A DNA stretch of 64,000 nucleotides from Vulcanimicrobiota bacterium (lineage in GTDB: Bacteria > Vulcanimicrobiota > Vulcanimicrobiia > Vulcanimicrobiales > Vulcanimicrobiaceae): contig JAAXCX010000004.1 of NCBI GenBank assembly GCA_013036105.1, forward strand, positions 102,375 to 166,374, given 5' to 3'. How positions within the stretch are numbered: the first letter of the stretch is position 1; every line of letters starts with the position of its first letter. The translations under genes were made by a program, and so were the position numbers. The notes beneath the pieces are model-generated. The model had not been told where the DNA came from. It saw only the letters and a program-made list of their open reading frames with translations, and ran no database searches. Shown here in pieces: positions 1 to 8,625 of this stretch.

Positions 1-1983
1 GCGACGTCGGGTTGGCCGGTCGCATTGGGACTCGCCCTGCGAAGCGCGAGCGTATTAAACGGCGGCGCCGATCTGTCACACTCGACGCGCGAGGTGCTCT
101 TTCAGTATTTGGCGGAGCAAGTCTATGCCGAGCTTTCGACGGAAGAGCGCGACCTGCTGCACTTCGCCGCTTATTTGCCATCGATCGACATTAGCGTAAT
201 CGAAGTGGCCGGCTACCACACCAGCGCGCGTGTCTTGGAAGCCGTGCGCCGGAGAGCGACGTTTCTTTCGCTAGAGTCTCCCGGCAAGTACACATGCCAC
301 GACCTTTTCCGCGAATTCTTGCGCGGACAGCTCGAACTGACCGATCCCGCCGAGGCAAAGCGCCTACAAGAAAGGGCGGCTTCAGCTTTGGAGCGCAGCG
401 GCGATGTCGTGGCCGCGCTACGTTTATACGCGCAGCTGCGCGCGGCCGATGTGGTTCTGCGTCTTTTGCGCGAGAATGGCTTCAGCCTCATGGATCACTC
501 TCACGGTGATGTGGTAGAAAGCGCGTTGCGAGCCGTGCCGCCGGACTCGCGTTCCTCCGATGCCATCATCCTTGGCCTGCGCGCTCAGCGTGCCGCCGAT
601 TCTGGACACTTTGAACGCGCCGAAATATTGTTCAAAAGTGCGCTGGGCGCTACGAAAGATTGTGACACCGTCGCAACATTGGTCCTAAGGCTAGCTGTTA
701 TGTTGATCAATGAAGGCCGGTCCGTTGCGAGTTTGCTTGAGTCGTCTATGGATGCTCCCTCTGAAAGCCTGCGAGCCGAGATACTAAGTCTGCTTTCCGC
801 GGATTATTCGAATCGAGGCGAAGCGGAGAAAGCAAGATGGGCCATTCTTGAAGCCGAGCGCCTGTGTCTCGCGCTCGATGACCAAGCAGTTATTGCTAAA
901 GTTAATCTGCGAACATCCGTGGCCGGGATGAACATTGGTTGCCCGCCGGCGCAGGTAAGGCGCGCAGCGTTGACCGCGGCCGACATGGCTAATCGAGCCG
1001 GATTGCTGATGCTCGCCGGACGGGCTTACACTGCTCTGGCAACAATTACTTTGTGCCTCGATAATGATTTGGCAGAGCATGTCCACTACGCCGAGGCTGC
1101 CATGAAGCAGGCTGCTCAAAGTGGCGATGGAGAGTGTCTTGAAACTGCGCTGCTTCAGTTGGCATGCGCGGAGACTCAGTTGGGTGATGACCGACGTCTT
1201 CAGCGGTTCCTAACAGAACTTGAAAAGACAACAAATACGCCTAGGCACGAAGGCATGTTGGAATGCCTGAGAGCCGTAGCGTTCATTTGGGACGGAGACT
1301 TCCAAAAAGCTGAGCACCTGATGTCATTGTTCCGAAGCCGTGGTTATAGCCGCTATTATGCTTTCGACAAGGTCGTCGACATGGCTTGGCACGCGCTGTG
1401 CTGTATTGCGATCGGCGACGGTGCTAATGGATTAGCAATTTCTCGTGAAGCTGTGGCAGCCCTTAGAAAAACGCCAATTCCGCATCTTTATGCGAAGACG
1501 CAGTGCGAGACTGCGATGGTTGTCTGCCAGATGGCACAAGTTATGGGCCGCAGACTACTTGGGCTTCGTAGTCGTAGATCAGAGCCACCAAGAACCGAAA
1601 CTCACATTGCGGTTGCGCTCAGAAGGGCATTAACGATTTTAAGTGACGAGAATGCCCCGGAAAACTTTCAACGCGCGATTTCAGCGGTCGAACAGGAGCT
1701 CGCGCCATACAACTTGACTGGCGTTTCGAAAACCATCAGTGCTTGCATTGGGGCGTCTGCGGTCGCTATCCGCGCACAAAACCGGAAAGAATCGCTGCTA
1801 ACGGCCGCTGAGCTAGAAATGATAAAATTTGTCGGGCAAGGATTAACTACTAAGGAGATCGCAGCGCGCAAAGGGCGCAGTATTCACACCGTTAGGACTC
1901 TTATCCAACGTGCCATCACAAAACTGGACTGCGCGGGGCGGCAAGAGGCGGTTCAGATTTTGCGCCATCGCGGGAGTATATGA
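1..1983 (+). CDS. MalT-like LuxR-family ATP-dependent regulator, 5'-truncated by window edge
   Basis: The reading frame is open from base 1 (A-T-S-G-W-P-V-A before a TTG at 25), so the gene starts upstream of the window and its NTPase domain is missing here. What remains is the winged-helix part with the motif CHDLF, a long alpha-helical TPR-like middle, and a C-terminal LuxR helix-turn-helix (LTAAELEMIKFVGQG, then TTKEIAARKGRSIHTV) over roughly the last 60 residues. It aligns throughout with the next gene, so the two are tandem paralogues. The family (MalT/LAL) binds an inducer through the TPR region and activates transcription. The inducer and targets are unknown. Codon use after about base 600 looks more AT-rich than in the genes further right. 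Family call firm, role open. Confidence 0.85.
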   Translation, partial: ATSGWPVALGLALRSASVLNGGADLSHSTREVLFQYLAEQVYAELSTEERDLLHFAAYLPSIDISVIEVAGYHTSARVLEAVRRRATFLSLESPGKYTCHDLFREFLRGQLELTDPAEAKRLQERAASALERSGDVVAALRLYAQLRAADVVLRLLRENGFSLMDHSHGDVVESALRAVPPDSRSSDAIILGLRAQRAADSGHFERAEILFKSALGATKDCDTVATLVLRLAVMLINEGRSVASLLESSMDAPSESLRAEILSLLSADYSNRGEAEKARWAILEAERLCLALDDQAVIAKVNLRTSVAGMNIGCPPAQVRRAALTAADMANRAGLLMLAGRAYTALATITLCLDNDLAEHVHYAEAAMKQAAQSGDGECLETALLQLACAETQLGDDRRLQRFLTELEKTTNTPRHEGMLECLRAVAFIWDGDFQKAEHLMSLFRSRGYSRYYAFDKVVDMAWHALCCIAIGDGANGLAISREAVAALRKTPIPHLYAKTQCETAMVVCQMAQVMGRRLLGLRSRRSEPPRTETHIAVALRRALTILSDENAPENFQRAISAVEQELAPYNLTGVSKTISACIGASAVAIRAQNRKESLLTAAELEMIKFVGQGLTTKEIAARKGRSIHTVRTLIQRAITKLDCAGRQEAVQILRHRGSI

Positions 1984-2043
1984 TGGGCCCACGACGGGGC
2001 GCCTGATAGGCTCCGCAGGAGCGAAAGCCGCCCGCTCATAAGC

Positions 2044-4689
2044 GTGGGATGGATGATTAGGCCTGTTTCGGCCGACGGGCGTGTGGACACCGGCGGTGTT
2101 TTTGAGCCGATTGTCCGACAGCGAATTATAGATCGCGTTTCCGCTGCTGCATTTCAACCGATTGTTTTGATCGTCGCCCCGGCTGGCTACGGAAAGTCCG
2201 TGGCCGTACGGCAATACCTTGAAAGCGTCGACGCTGTCAAGGTGCGTTATGATGTGCGGTCGGAACACAGTAATCTACTGGGCTTCATGCGCGGTTTTTC
2301 TGACGCGCTTTCTGAGGTAGCTCCTGACGCGCGCAAGACTCTGTCCGGCGCCTATGAGAAGAACCGCTCGTCGGTGTCTCCTGGTTCTGACTTGGCGATG
2401 TGGATGTACGCCCACATCAAAACGTACACCGGCATTATTGCCATCGATGATTTTCATATCACTGAAAACGACCCTGAGGTCGCGCGCTTCTTGGTTTCGC
2501 TCATGGATAAAACAAGGGGCAGAACCCGCTGGATCCTTGCCTCGCGATCGACAACGAATCTCCCCGTAGGATCTTGGCTGGCGTATGGCCACATGGATCT
2601 GACCGTGGACGAACAGGACCTGCGCTTTACGGCGGAAGAAGCCCGGCTGGCGGCAAAATCCACGCGCGTTTCGGTGCGAGATGAAGAGCTTAACGAGATA
2701 CTTTCCATGACGGATGGTTGGCCGACTGCTTTGAGTTTTGCCCTGCGAAGCTCAACCCGGTCGGTGGACCTCCGGAATATTACGGCCACAACGCGCGAGT
2801 TGATTTATCAGTATCTTGCGGAGCAAGTTTATCGGACACTCAATTCCGATGAGCGCAATCTTCTGCACTTGTCATCATATCTAGGTGAGATTAACGCTGA
2901 TATCCTTAGGCGTGCCGGCTATGATAAAGCTCGCGGAGCGATAGAATCGCTTCGACAGCGCGTGGCATTTATTTACCCTGATCGCCCGGGAACGTATAAG
3001 TGTCATGACCTCTTTAGAGACTTCTTGCAACATCAGCTGGAGCTCGAGGGGGATCAGGCCGTGGAGAGTACGCGGTTACGCGCGGCGAGAGCTCTCGAGG
3101 CGGCAGGTCGCCCGGCAGCGGCTCTTGCGCTTTACGGGCAAGCGTTAGCAACCGACGATGTTTTACGAATCCTTAGCAGCCATGGCTTCCAACTCGCAGA
3201 CGAAGGCCATGCCGACGCGGTAGGTACAGCCCTAGAAAGCTTGCCCGCCGATATTCGAGCGACGGATCCGCTTGTTCTCGGGCTGCGTGCACTAGCGGAG
3301 GGAGATCTCGGGCGGCTTGATCGAGCTGAGTCTTTGCTGCAGCGCGCCCTTTCAAAAGAATGCGGAAAAACACTTAGCGTTGAGCTGTCGCTCCGGCTTG
3401 CATTGATCCTTATTAATCAAATGCGCGACGTTGCCGAGTTGCTAGAACCGTTCAATCATGACAGTGATCTCCCAACCAGTCTTCGGGGCGAGATCGCAAG
3501 CCTTTTAGCCATTACCTATGCCTATGCGGGTAGATCGAGCGAGGCCATGGCCGCGCTCGCGCAGGCGAAACAAGCGCTGACGCATCTTGAAAGTAATTAC
3601 GATCGTGCGAAAATATTGCAACGCATCGGGGTCGCCGGTCTGCGGCTCGGCCTTCCGTTTGAGGAAACGAGGGATGCGCAAACACGTGCGGCGTCCTTGG
3701 CGTCCGAAGAAGGCATGTTCGGTTTGGCTGGTCGCGCATTTGTAGCTCTTGCCAGCATTGCTCTTTCTTACGAAGACGACCCGGCGAAAGAAGTGTGGTA
3801 TTCGCAGCAAGCCGCAAACGCAGCCATGAAAGCTGGCGACCTAGTGAACCTCCAAACTGCTTTGCTGCACCTTCTGAATGTCGAAGGAAGACGTGGAAAT
3901 GTCGAGCGCATCAGGGCTTTAGAGCAGCAGATCGCCCCCATTTCAACGTCCGACTCGCGGCGCATGTCATACATAATTCCCATACGCGCTTATGTCGCCG
4001 CTTGGGAGGGCCGATTTGATGAAGCTCATCGCCTAATGGCGACAGTCGCGGGAAGCGATCGATTTTTTTCGTATGATCGCGCTGTAAACTCATCTTCGGA
4101 TGCATTGTTCCTGTTGGCGCTGGGCCAGCGTGATTCGGCTATTGCAATGATAAAAACCGTTTTTTCGGAGATCGATAAAACTGACTCGAATCTACTATAC
4201 GCCAGGCGACAGGTGGAGATCGCGAGGCTCCTGGTTGCTTTAGTAGAGATTTTAGCAGGCCGGAGGACTTATGCGCATCGGGCTCTGGGAAAAACCCCCG
4301 AACACGACGATGCTGTGACAAAATCACTAAGGGAAGCAGTGTTTGCGGTGTCCAAAGCGGTGCAAGAACCAGCCCTCGAGCCCGAAATTGACGAGTCTAT
4401 AGAGCAGCTTCATTCGATCGGATGCGGCGGAATAGGGCTCCTGGTGAGAAGCGCGTATGACGCCTGCAAACCGGCGCGCACGGACGTTAATGAGATTGGG
4501 TTAACGCCAGCCGAAACCGACGTACTCCAGGGGCTAGCTAGAGGCCATCGGCCTAAAGACATAGCCCGAGATTCTGGCCGTAGCGTTTACACGGTTCAGG
4601 CCCACATACAGAACATTATACGGAAGCTTGGATGTAGCGGCCGGGCCGAGGCCCTCAAAATCGCGCGGGTGAAGGGCCTAATTGCCTAA
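2044..4689 (+). CDS. MalT-like LuxR-family transcriptional regulator (881 aa)
   Basis: Complete signal-transduction ATPase regulator of the MalT/LAL type. Domain order: Walker A near residue 45 (APAGYGKS), Walker B near residue 138 (GIIAIDDFH), a winged-helix region with CHDLF near residue 320, TPR-like helices over about 340-800, and a C-terminal LuxR HTH (LTPAETDVLQGLARG ... YTVQAHIQNIIRKLG). I used GTG 2044; an in-frame ATG lies at 2053. It starts 60 bases after the preceding paralogue and probably arose by tandem duplication. ATP and an inducer should control its oligomerisation and DNA binding, as known for MalT. No target operator could be identified. The neighbouring HD-GYP gene raises a possible c-di-GMP link, but nothing in the sequence proves it. 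Confidence 0.88.
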   Translation: MGWMIRPVSADGRVDTGGVFEPIVRQRIIDRVSAAAFQPIVLIVAPAGYGKSVAVRQYLESVDAVKVRYDVRSEHSNLLGFMRGFSDALSEVAPDARKTLSGAYEKNRSSVSPGSDLAMWMYAHIKTYTGIIAIDDFHITENDPEVARFLVSLMDKTRGRTRWILASRSTTNLPVGSWLAYGHMDLTVDEQDLRFTAEEARLAAKSTRVSVRDEELNEILSMTDGWPTALSFALRSSTRSVDLRNITATTRELIYQYLAEQVYRTLNSDERNLLHLSSYLGEINADILRRAGYDKARGAIESLRQRVAFIYPDRPGTYKCHDLFRDFLQHQLELEGDQAVESTRLRAARALEAAGRPAAALALYGQALATDDVLRILSSHGFQLADEGHADAVGTALESLPADIRATDPLVLGLRALAEGDLGRLDRAESLLQRALSKECGKTLSVELSLRLALILINQMRDVAELLEPFNHDSDLPTSLRGEIASLLAITYAYAGRSSEAMAALAQAKQALTHLESNYDRAKILQRIGVAGLRLGLPFEETRDAQTRAASLASEEGMFGLAGRAFVALASIALSYEDDPAKEVWYSQQAANAAMKAGDLVNLQTALLHLLNVEGRRGNVERIRALEQQIAPISTSDSRRMSYIIPIRAYVAAWEGRFDEAHRLMATVAGSDRFFSYDRAVNSSSDALFLLALGQRDSAIAMIKTVFSEIDKTDSNLLYARRQVEIARLLVALVEILAGRRTYAHRALGKTPEHDDAVTKSLREAVFAVSKAVQEPALEPEIDESIEQLHSIGCGGIGLLVRSAYDACKPARTDVNEIGLTPAETDVLQGLARGHRPKDIARDSGRSVYTVQAHIQNIIRKLGCSGRAEALKIARVKGLIA

Positions 4690-4744
4690 CTCGCGTGACC
4701 GACGGAAACGATCTAGTGAATTTTAACTAGAGACGGGGCCGCCC

Positions 4745-4790
4745 TGAGGCCGTTATCCTCAAACTGCACTCGTTGTTGCTTGAGGAGGTA
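4745..4790 (+). promoter_or_regulatory. Possible Shine-Dalgarno-sequestering switch ahead of the micro-ORF/HD-GYP gene
   Basis: Three short arms compete. Arm 1 TGAGG (4745-4749) can pair with arm 2 CCTCA (4757-4761). Arm 2, extended to CCTCAA (4757-4762), can instead pair with arm 3 TTGAGG (4780-4785), which contains the start of the AGGAGG ribosome-binding site (4783-4788). A separate dyad, TCTAGT/ACTAGA (4712-4717 and 4726-4731), lies upstream and could be an operator. The base pairing is seen; regulation is inferred, and the stems are short. Confidence 0.35.
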
Positions 4791-5862
4791 CTTTAATGGA
4801 CTTGATTGTTGCCTTAGCTATCATCGTCGGAATCGACATTCCGCCGACCGTAGGATAAATCTCACGAAAGAAATTCCAAATCCGCTAACGCCACGGGCTA
4901 GCAGCCAGCGCACAATTTCGCTTGGAGCAAACCTTTCGCGGCTAACAAAAGCCGTGATTGAGCAGCTTCACGATCCGACTTTAGTCGGCGATTCCGGCTT
5001 GGAAAGATCGATTGAAGTGCTGCTCGACCGGCTCTGTATGTCGGTGAACCTCTCGAAACCAGTCGGCCTGAGCAATTGGGCGGCGCGAGAGGGCGATCGG
5101 CTTGGGACCACCCGCGCCGGCGAACTTGCGTCCGCTGCCGTACATGTAGTGGCCGGCGAAGCCGCGCGCTTCGAGCTCGACCACGGACGCATGCTGGCAT
5201 TCATGGAAGTGCTGCGTTCCGAAATCATGTCGGCATTGGCCTCGAATAAAAACGGCGCGCGCGAAGAGCCGCCTGAATACTCCGAAAGCACGCGTGCTCT
5301 GCTGGCGATGTTGGGCGAACGGGACGCGGCGACGTGCTGCCATTCCCGCGCCACGGGCGAATGGGCTCGCCGGTTGTGCGCCGCGATGGCAATTCCGCCC
5401 GAGAGAGCCGAGTTGATAAAGCTCTGCGCGGTCTTGCATGACATCGGAAAGATTTCGACGCCCGAGGCCATTCTTTTTAAGCGCGGTCCCTTTACGGAAG
5501 ACGAGTGGGCAATCATGCGCGACCATTCGGCAACTGGACAGCGAGTGTTGGACCAGATACCGACCTTGGCAAAATGCGCCCTGATCGTAAGGGCACATCA
5601 CGAGCGCTGGGACGGCACGGGTTACCCCGACGGCTTGGCCGGTGAAAATATTCCGTTTGAAGCGCGCGTCGTCGCCGTAGCCGACGCCTTCCACGCGATG
5701 ATCAGCGAACGTCCGTACCGCAAGGCCATTCCTCCGCGTCAGGCGCTGGAAATATTAGAAGCGGGCCGCGGCACGCAGTGGGACGCTGCCGTGGTAGACG
5801 CGATGCTAGGCCTGTTCAGGAAGTCGCGCGAGCGCCAAGAGGTCCACGCTTCGAGCGCCTAG
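4780..5862 (+). CDS. HD-GYP domain cyclic-di-GMP phosphodiesterase (start unresolved)
   Basis: The C-terminal half is a complete HD-GYP domain: HDIGK near residue 220, then HHERWDGTGYPDGL near 275-288, then VADAFHAM. The metal-binding and GYP signature residues of the family are present, so it should hydrolyse c-di-GMP in the cytoplasm. The N-terminal 170 residues are helical with no recognised sensor domain. The 5' end is uncertain: the frame opens at TTG 4780, which is inside the ribosome-binding site itself, and the next good in-frame start is GTG 4954. The well-placed ATG 4796 is in another frame. A rho-independent terminator follows at 5887. Confidence 0.85.
   Translation: MRRYFNGLDCCLSYHRRNRHSADRRINLTKEIPNPLTPRASSQRTISLGANLSRLTKAVIEQLHDPTLVGDSGLERSIEVLLDRLCMSVNLSKPVGLSNWAAREGDRLGTTRAGELASAAVHVVAGEAARFELDHGRMLAFMEVLRSEIMSALASNKNGAREEPPEYSESTRALLAMLGERDAATCCHSRATGEWARRLCAAMAIPPERAELIKLCAVLHDIGKISTPEAILFKRGPFTEDEWAIMRDHSATGQRVLDQIPTLAKCALIVRAHHERWDGTGYPDGLAGENIPFEARVVAVADAFHAMISERPYRKAIPPRQALEILEAGRGTQWDAAVVDAMLGLFRKSRERQEVHASSA
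4796..4858 (+). CDS. 20-residue hydrophobic micro-ORF with a perfect Shine-Dalgarno site
   Basis: ATG at 4796 follows AGGAGG with a 7-base spacer, the best ribosome-binding site in this part of the window. It opens a frame encoding M-D-L-I-V-A-L-A-I-I-V-G-I-D-I-P-P-T-V-G and stopping at TAA 4856-4858. The peptide looks like a short membrane segment. It lies inside the 5' part of the HD-GYP frame, one frame off. A single-base slip at the final Gly codon would join it to the HD-GYP frame, so it may be a regulatory leader peptide, the true N-terminus of a frameshifted HD-GYP protein, or an assembly error. Confidence 0.4.
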   Translation: MDLIVALAIIVGIDIPPTVG

Positions 5863-5886
5863 CCAAAGCCATCCGGGTTGTGGGCA

Positions 5887-5911
5887 GGGCGCACCGCGGG
5901 GTGCGCCCTTT
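5887..5911 (+). terminator. Rho-independent terminator after the HD-GYP gene
   Basis: A 9-base perfect stem (GGGCGCACC at 5887-5895, GGTGCGCCC at 5900-5908) with a 4-base loop is followed by TTTGCTTTG. It lies 24 bases after the HD-GYP stop codon. Confidence 0.75.
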
Positions 5912-5956
5912 GCTTTGTGCCAGCCAGTTGGCACTCCGAAGCCCCATACTCGCATC

Positions 5957-6406
5957 ATGGAGTACCTGATCGGCGCGGGAGCCATTTTAGAGACCGGCGA
6001 GGCGGCCAAAGTCACGGCGGCAATGCTTCATGCCCGCGTCGACGCCATGCTGGCTCGATCGGTCAAGGCCGCGGCTGTGGACTTTGACGGAGTCTCTCCG
6101 GAGGGGTTGCGCCGGCTACTGGTCCTGATTCCCGGCTGCAATGCGGGCCTGTTCCGTTCGCGCGTGACCCATCCGCTTATCGAGCGGGGCACGTGCTCTC
6201 TAGCCGACGTGCTCTCCATGCTTGCCGCGGCGGCCCCAGCGCCCGAGGTTCATCTCTTCGCGCACTGGTTGCCCGACGGGGCAACGTGCGCCGCCTTGGC
6301 CAAGCGCGGGATCGAACTGGTCGTTCATCCCTTGGAGAGCATTGAATCCGCGGCGGTCGTCGCCGGCCAGCGGCATACCCGCTGGAAGGCGGCCCGGGCA
6401 GCGTAG
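5957..6406 (+). CDS. Hypothetical protein, about 149 aa
   Basis: A small Ala-rich soluble protein beginning MEYLIGAGAILETG at ATG 5957; an in-frame GTG at 5915 falls next to the upstream terminator and is less likely. It has no signal peptide and no membrane segment, and contains alternating hydrophobic stretches such as LLVLIPGCNAGLF and GIELVVHPLE that suggest an alpha/beta fold. I recognise no family. It ends 41 bases before the response regulator and points the same way, so it may share that operon and be a small accessory factor. Coding use matches its neighbours, which supports a real gene. Confidence 0.55.
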   Translation: MEYLIGAGAILETGEAAKVTAAMLHARVDAMLARSVKAAAVDFDGVSPEGLRRLLVLIPGCNAGLFRSRVTHPLIERGTCSLADVLSMLAAAAPAPEVHLFAHWLPDGATCAALAKRGIELVVHPLESIESAAVVAGQRHTRWKAARAA

Positions 6407-6447
6407 TTCAGCCCCCTCTAAGGGTGAGCACCCACCATCAGTCATAC

Positions 6448-7131
6448 ATGCCCGATATGCAACCGACTCGCATCGCGGTGGTCGACGACGACCGCTTCGT
6501 CCGCGAAATGCTCGAACTCGGCCTCTCCCGCGAAGGCTTCATTGTGAAAACCGCCGCCGACGGCGTCGCAGCACTGCAGCTCGTGCGCGAGTGGGCGCCC
6601 GAAGCGATCGTTCTGGACGTCATGATGCCGAAGATTGACGGCCTAGCGCTGCTGCCGAAGCTCCGGGAAATCACGCAGTGTCCGATCCTGATGCTGACCG
6701 CTAAAGGCGAAACCGCCGACAAAGTCGCGACGCTCGGCGCCGGCGCCGACGATTATTTGGTCAAGCCGTTTATCTTCGAAGAACTCATCGCACGCCTGCA
6801 AGCGAAACTGCGGCGGCCTCAACTGATCGAAGAACAAGTCCTACGCTGGCACGATGTAGCGATTAACCCCGATACGCGCGAGGCGTGGCACGGCCGTGAT
6901 CCGCTCGATCTCACGCAGAGGGAATTCGATTTGCTTTCAGTGTTCATGCGCGAGCCGCGGCGCGTCTTCAGCAAAGATCACTTGCTCGAACTCGTCTGGG
7001 GACACGATTTTGAAGGCGGTCCGAATATCGTTGAAACCTACATTTCTTACTTGCGCGCGAAAATCGACCGGCCGGATCAAGGTTCATTCTTTCGTACGGT
7101 GCGCGGCGTCGGCTACGGCCTGGCGCAATAA
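6448..7131 (+). CDS. OmpR/PhoB-family response regulator
   Basis: Two-domain cytoplasmic regulator. The N-terminal receiver has the acidic pocket (VVDDDRF), the phospho-acceptor Asp in VLDVMMPK near residue 57 and the conserved Lys in LVKPF near 106. The C-terminal winged-helix DNA-binding domain ends VRGVGYGLAQ, typical of the OmpR subfamily. Start: ATG 6448 is used; ATG 6457 and GTG 6424 are in frame and no clear ribosome-binding site decides among them. The histidine kinase gene begins 3 bases after the stop, so the two form a cognate pair, with the TonB-like receptor as third gene of the operon. Confidence 0.92.
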   Translation: MPDMQPTRIAVVDDDRFVREMLELGLSREGFIVKTAADGVAALQLVREWAPEAIVLDVMMPKIDGLALLPKLREITQCPILMLTAKGETADKVATLGAGADDYLVKPFIFEELIARLQAKLRRPQLIEEQVLRWHDVAINPDTREAWHGRDPLDLTQREFDLLSVFMREPRRVFSKDHLLELVWGHDFEGGPNIVETYISYLRAKIDRPDQGSFFRTVRGVGYGLAQ

Positions 7132-7134
7132 GCG

Positions 7135-8625
7135 ATGCGCAGCTCCCTGGCCTCCCGTCTGGCGGGTCTTTACACGCTGCTGCTCGGGATCACGGTATTT
7201 CTGGTCATCGTCGCCTCCTCGATCGCACTGATTTATGAACTCAATGGCTTTAGCCGCGACATCATCATCGCCAAGCACGACGAAGCGCGCTACTTAGTCG
7301 ATCAATACCATATGCAGGGTGTTAGTCTTACGAAGGCGGCGCCGGACGTCGCGCGCGATCTGAGCGGCATTGGTTTACAAATTGCCGTTTTCGATAAGAA
7401 GGGAAAATACTTGGCCGGCGACCGCACGTTGCGGCCGCCCGTGCTCGCTCGCATTCTCAGCGGACGTGCCGAAATCGCGCGTCCGCCCGGCGAGTCGCGA
7501 GCGGGAGGTTTTGGACCGTTTCCGCTTCCGCTCCCGAGCGGTCGTCCGCAGATAACGATTCGTCGCGGGCTCGGTTTTGACGCTTCTCCGGGACGCCCCG
7601 ATTTTCGGTATTTGATTGAGGTCGATGGCGGATTCGTAGCGTTCATGCCATCGCCTTGGATCATCTTTGCGAACTTAGGGCCGTACTGGCTGATCATCGT
7701 TTCCATCGGCATCGTTGCGATCTTGCTCTCGTGGTTTATCGGCCGCGTCTTTTCCCGTCACGCGCTCGCGCCGCTGACCGAAGTCACGGGCTCGCTGCAG
7801 GCGCTTGCGCTGGGCGATTACACGCAGCGCAGATTTATCGCAGCCGGCGGTGACGAGATCGCGCAGTTGACCGAAGCCTACAACGATGCGGCTGCCAGCG
7901 TCGCGAGCGCGATGGACGAACGAAAAAATACCGAAGCCCGCATGCGCCAATTTGTAGCCGACGCGGGTCACGAGCTGCGCACGCCGCTGACCGTTATCGC
8001 GGGCTACATCGACGTTCTGCGCCGCGGGGCGATCGAAGAACCGAAGGTCGCCAAGCAGATCTTGGCTACGATGTCGCTTGAAAAAGAACACATGCGCGGT
8101 TTGATCGATCGCTTGATGCGATTGGCGCGCATGGATGCGGAGGCGCCGCCCGAACCGATGCCGATCGACGTGCGGGAATTCTTGCGCGACCAGTCCGATG
8201 CAGCGCGCAGGCTCGACGAACAGCGCCATATCGACTACAGCGTCGAGGGCGTCAAAGAGATTTTCGCCGATCGGGCCGAGCTGGGCGAAGCGTTTTGGAA
8301 TATTCTTGAAAACGCCCTGAAATATGCGCCCGGAGCTCCGGTGCACTTGCGTGCAGCCGCCGAAGGTGAAGAAGTCGTGCTGACCGTCACCGACCAAGGG
8401 CCCGGAATGACCGAAGGCGAGCGGCTGCATGCCTTCGAGCGGTTCTATCGCGGAGACGCGCGCGGCGAGATGCCGGGCACCGGTTTAGGCCTGGCGATTG
8501 CCAAACGGGCGGTCGATCGAGCCGGAGGGACGATTCGCATCGATAGCGCGCCGGGGCATGGAACGACCGTGACTATCCGCCTTCCTCAGGTATTTCCCAA
8601 GGGTGAAGTGGTAAAAGAATCTTGA
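7135..8625 (+). CDS. Two-component sensor histidine kinase (HAMP-HisKA-HATPase)
   Basis: Membrane kinase of 496 residues. Order: first membrane helix about 10-35, extracytoplasmic sensor region about 36-170, second helix about 182-204, HAMP linker to about 258, HisKA box with the phospho-accepting His near 279 (AGHELRTPLT), then HATPase_c with N box (NILENALKYAP), G1 (DQGPGM) and G2 (GTGLGLAIAKR). All catalytic boxes look intact. It lies 3 bases behind its response regulator, and its TGA overlaps the ATG of the receptor gene (TGATG). This suggests coupled translation and that sensor and receptor respond to related stimuli. No known sensor fold was recognised in the extracytoplasmic part. Confidence 0.92.
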   Translation: MRSSLASRLAGLYTLLLGITVFLVIVASSIALIYELNGFSRDIIIAKHDEARYLVDQYHMQGVSLTKAAPDVARDLSGIGLQIAVFDKKGKYLAGDRTLRPPVLARILSGRAEIARPPGESRAGGFGPFPLPLPSGRPQITIRRGLGFDASPGRPDFRYLIEVDGGFVAFMPSPWIIFANLGPYWLIIVSIGIVAILLSWFIGRVFSRHALAPLTEVTGSLQALALGDYTQRRFIAAGGDEIAQLTEAYNDAAASVASAMDERKNTEARMRQFVADAGHELRTPLTVIAGYIDVLRRGAIEEPKVAKQILATMSLEKEHMRGLIDRLMRLARMDAEAPPEPMPIDVREFLRDQSDAARRLDEQRHIDYSVEGVKEIFADRAELGEAFWNILENALKYAPGAPVHLRAAAEGEEVVLTVTDQGPGMTEGERLHAFERFYRGDARGEMPGTGLGLAIAKRAVDRAGGTIRIDSAPGHGTTVTIRLPQVFPKGEVVKES

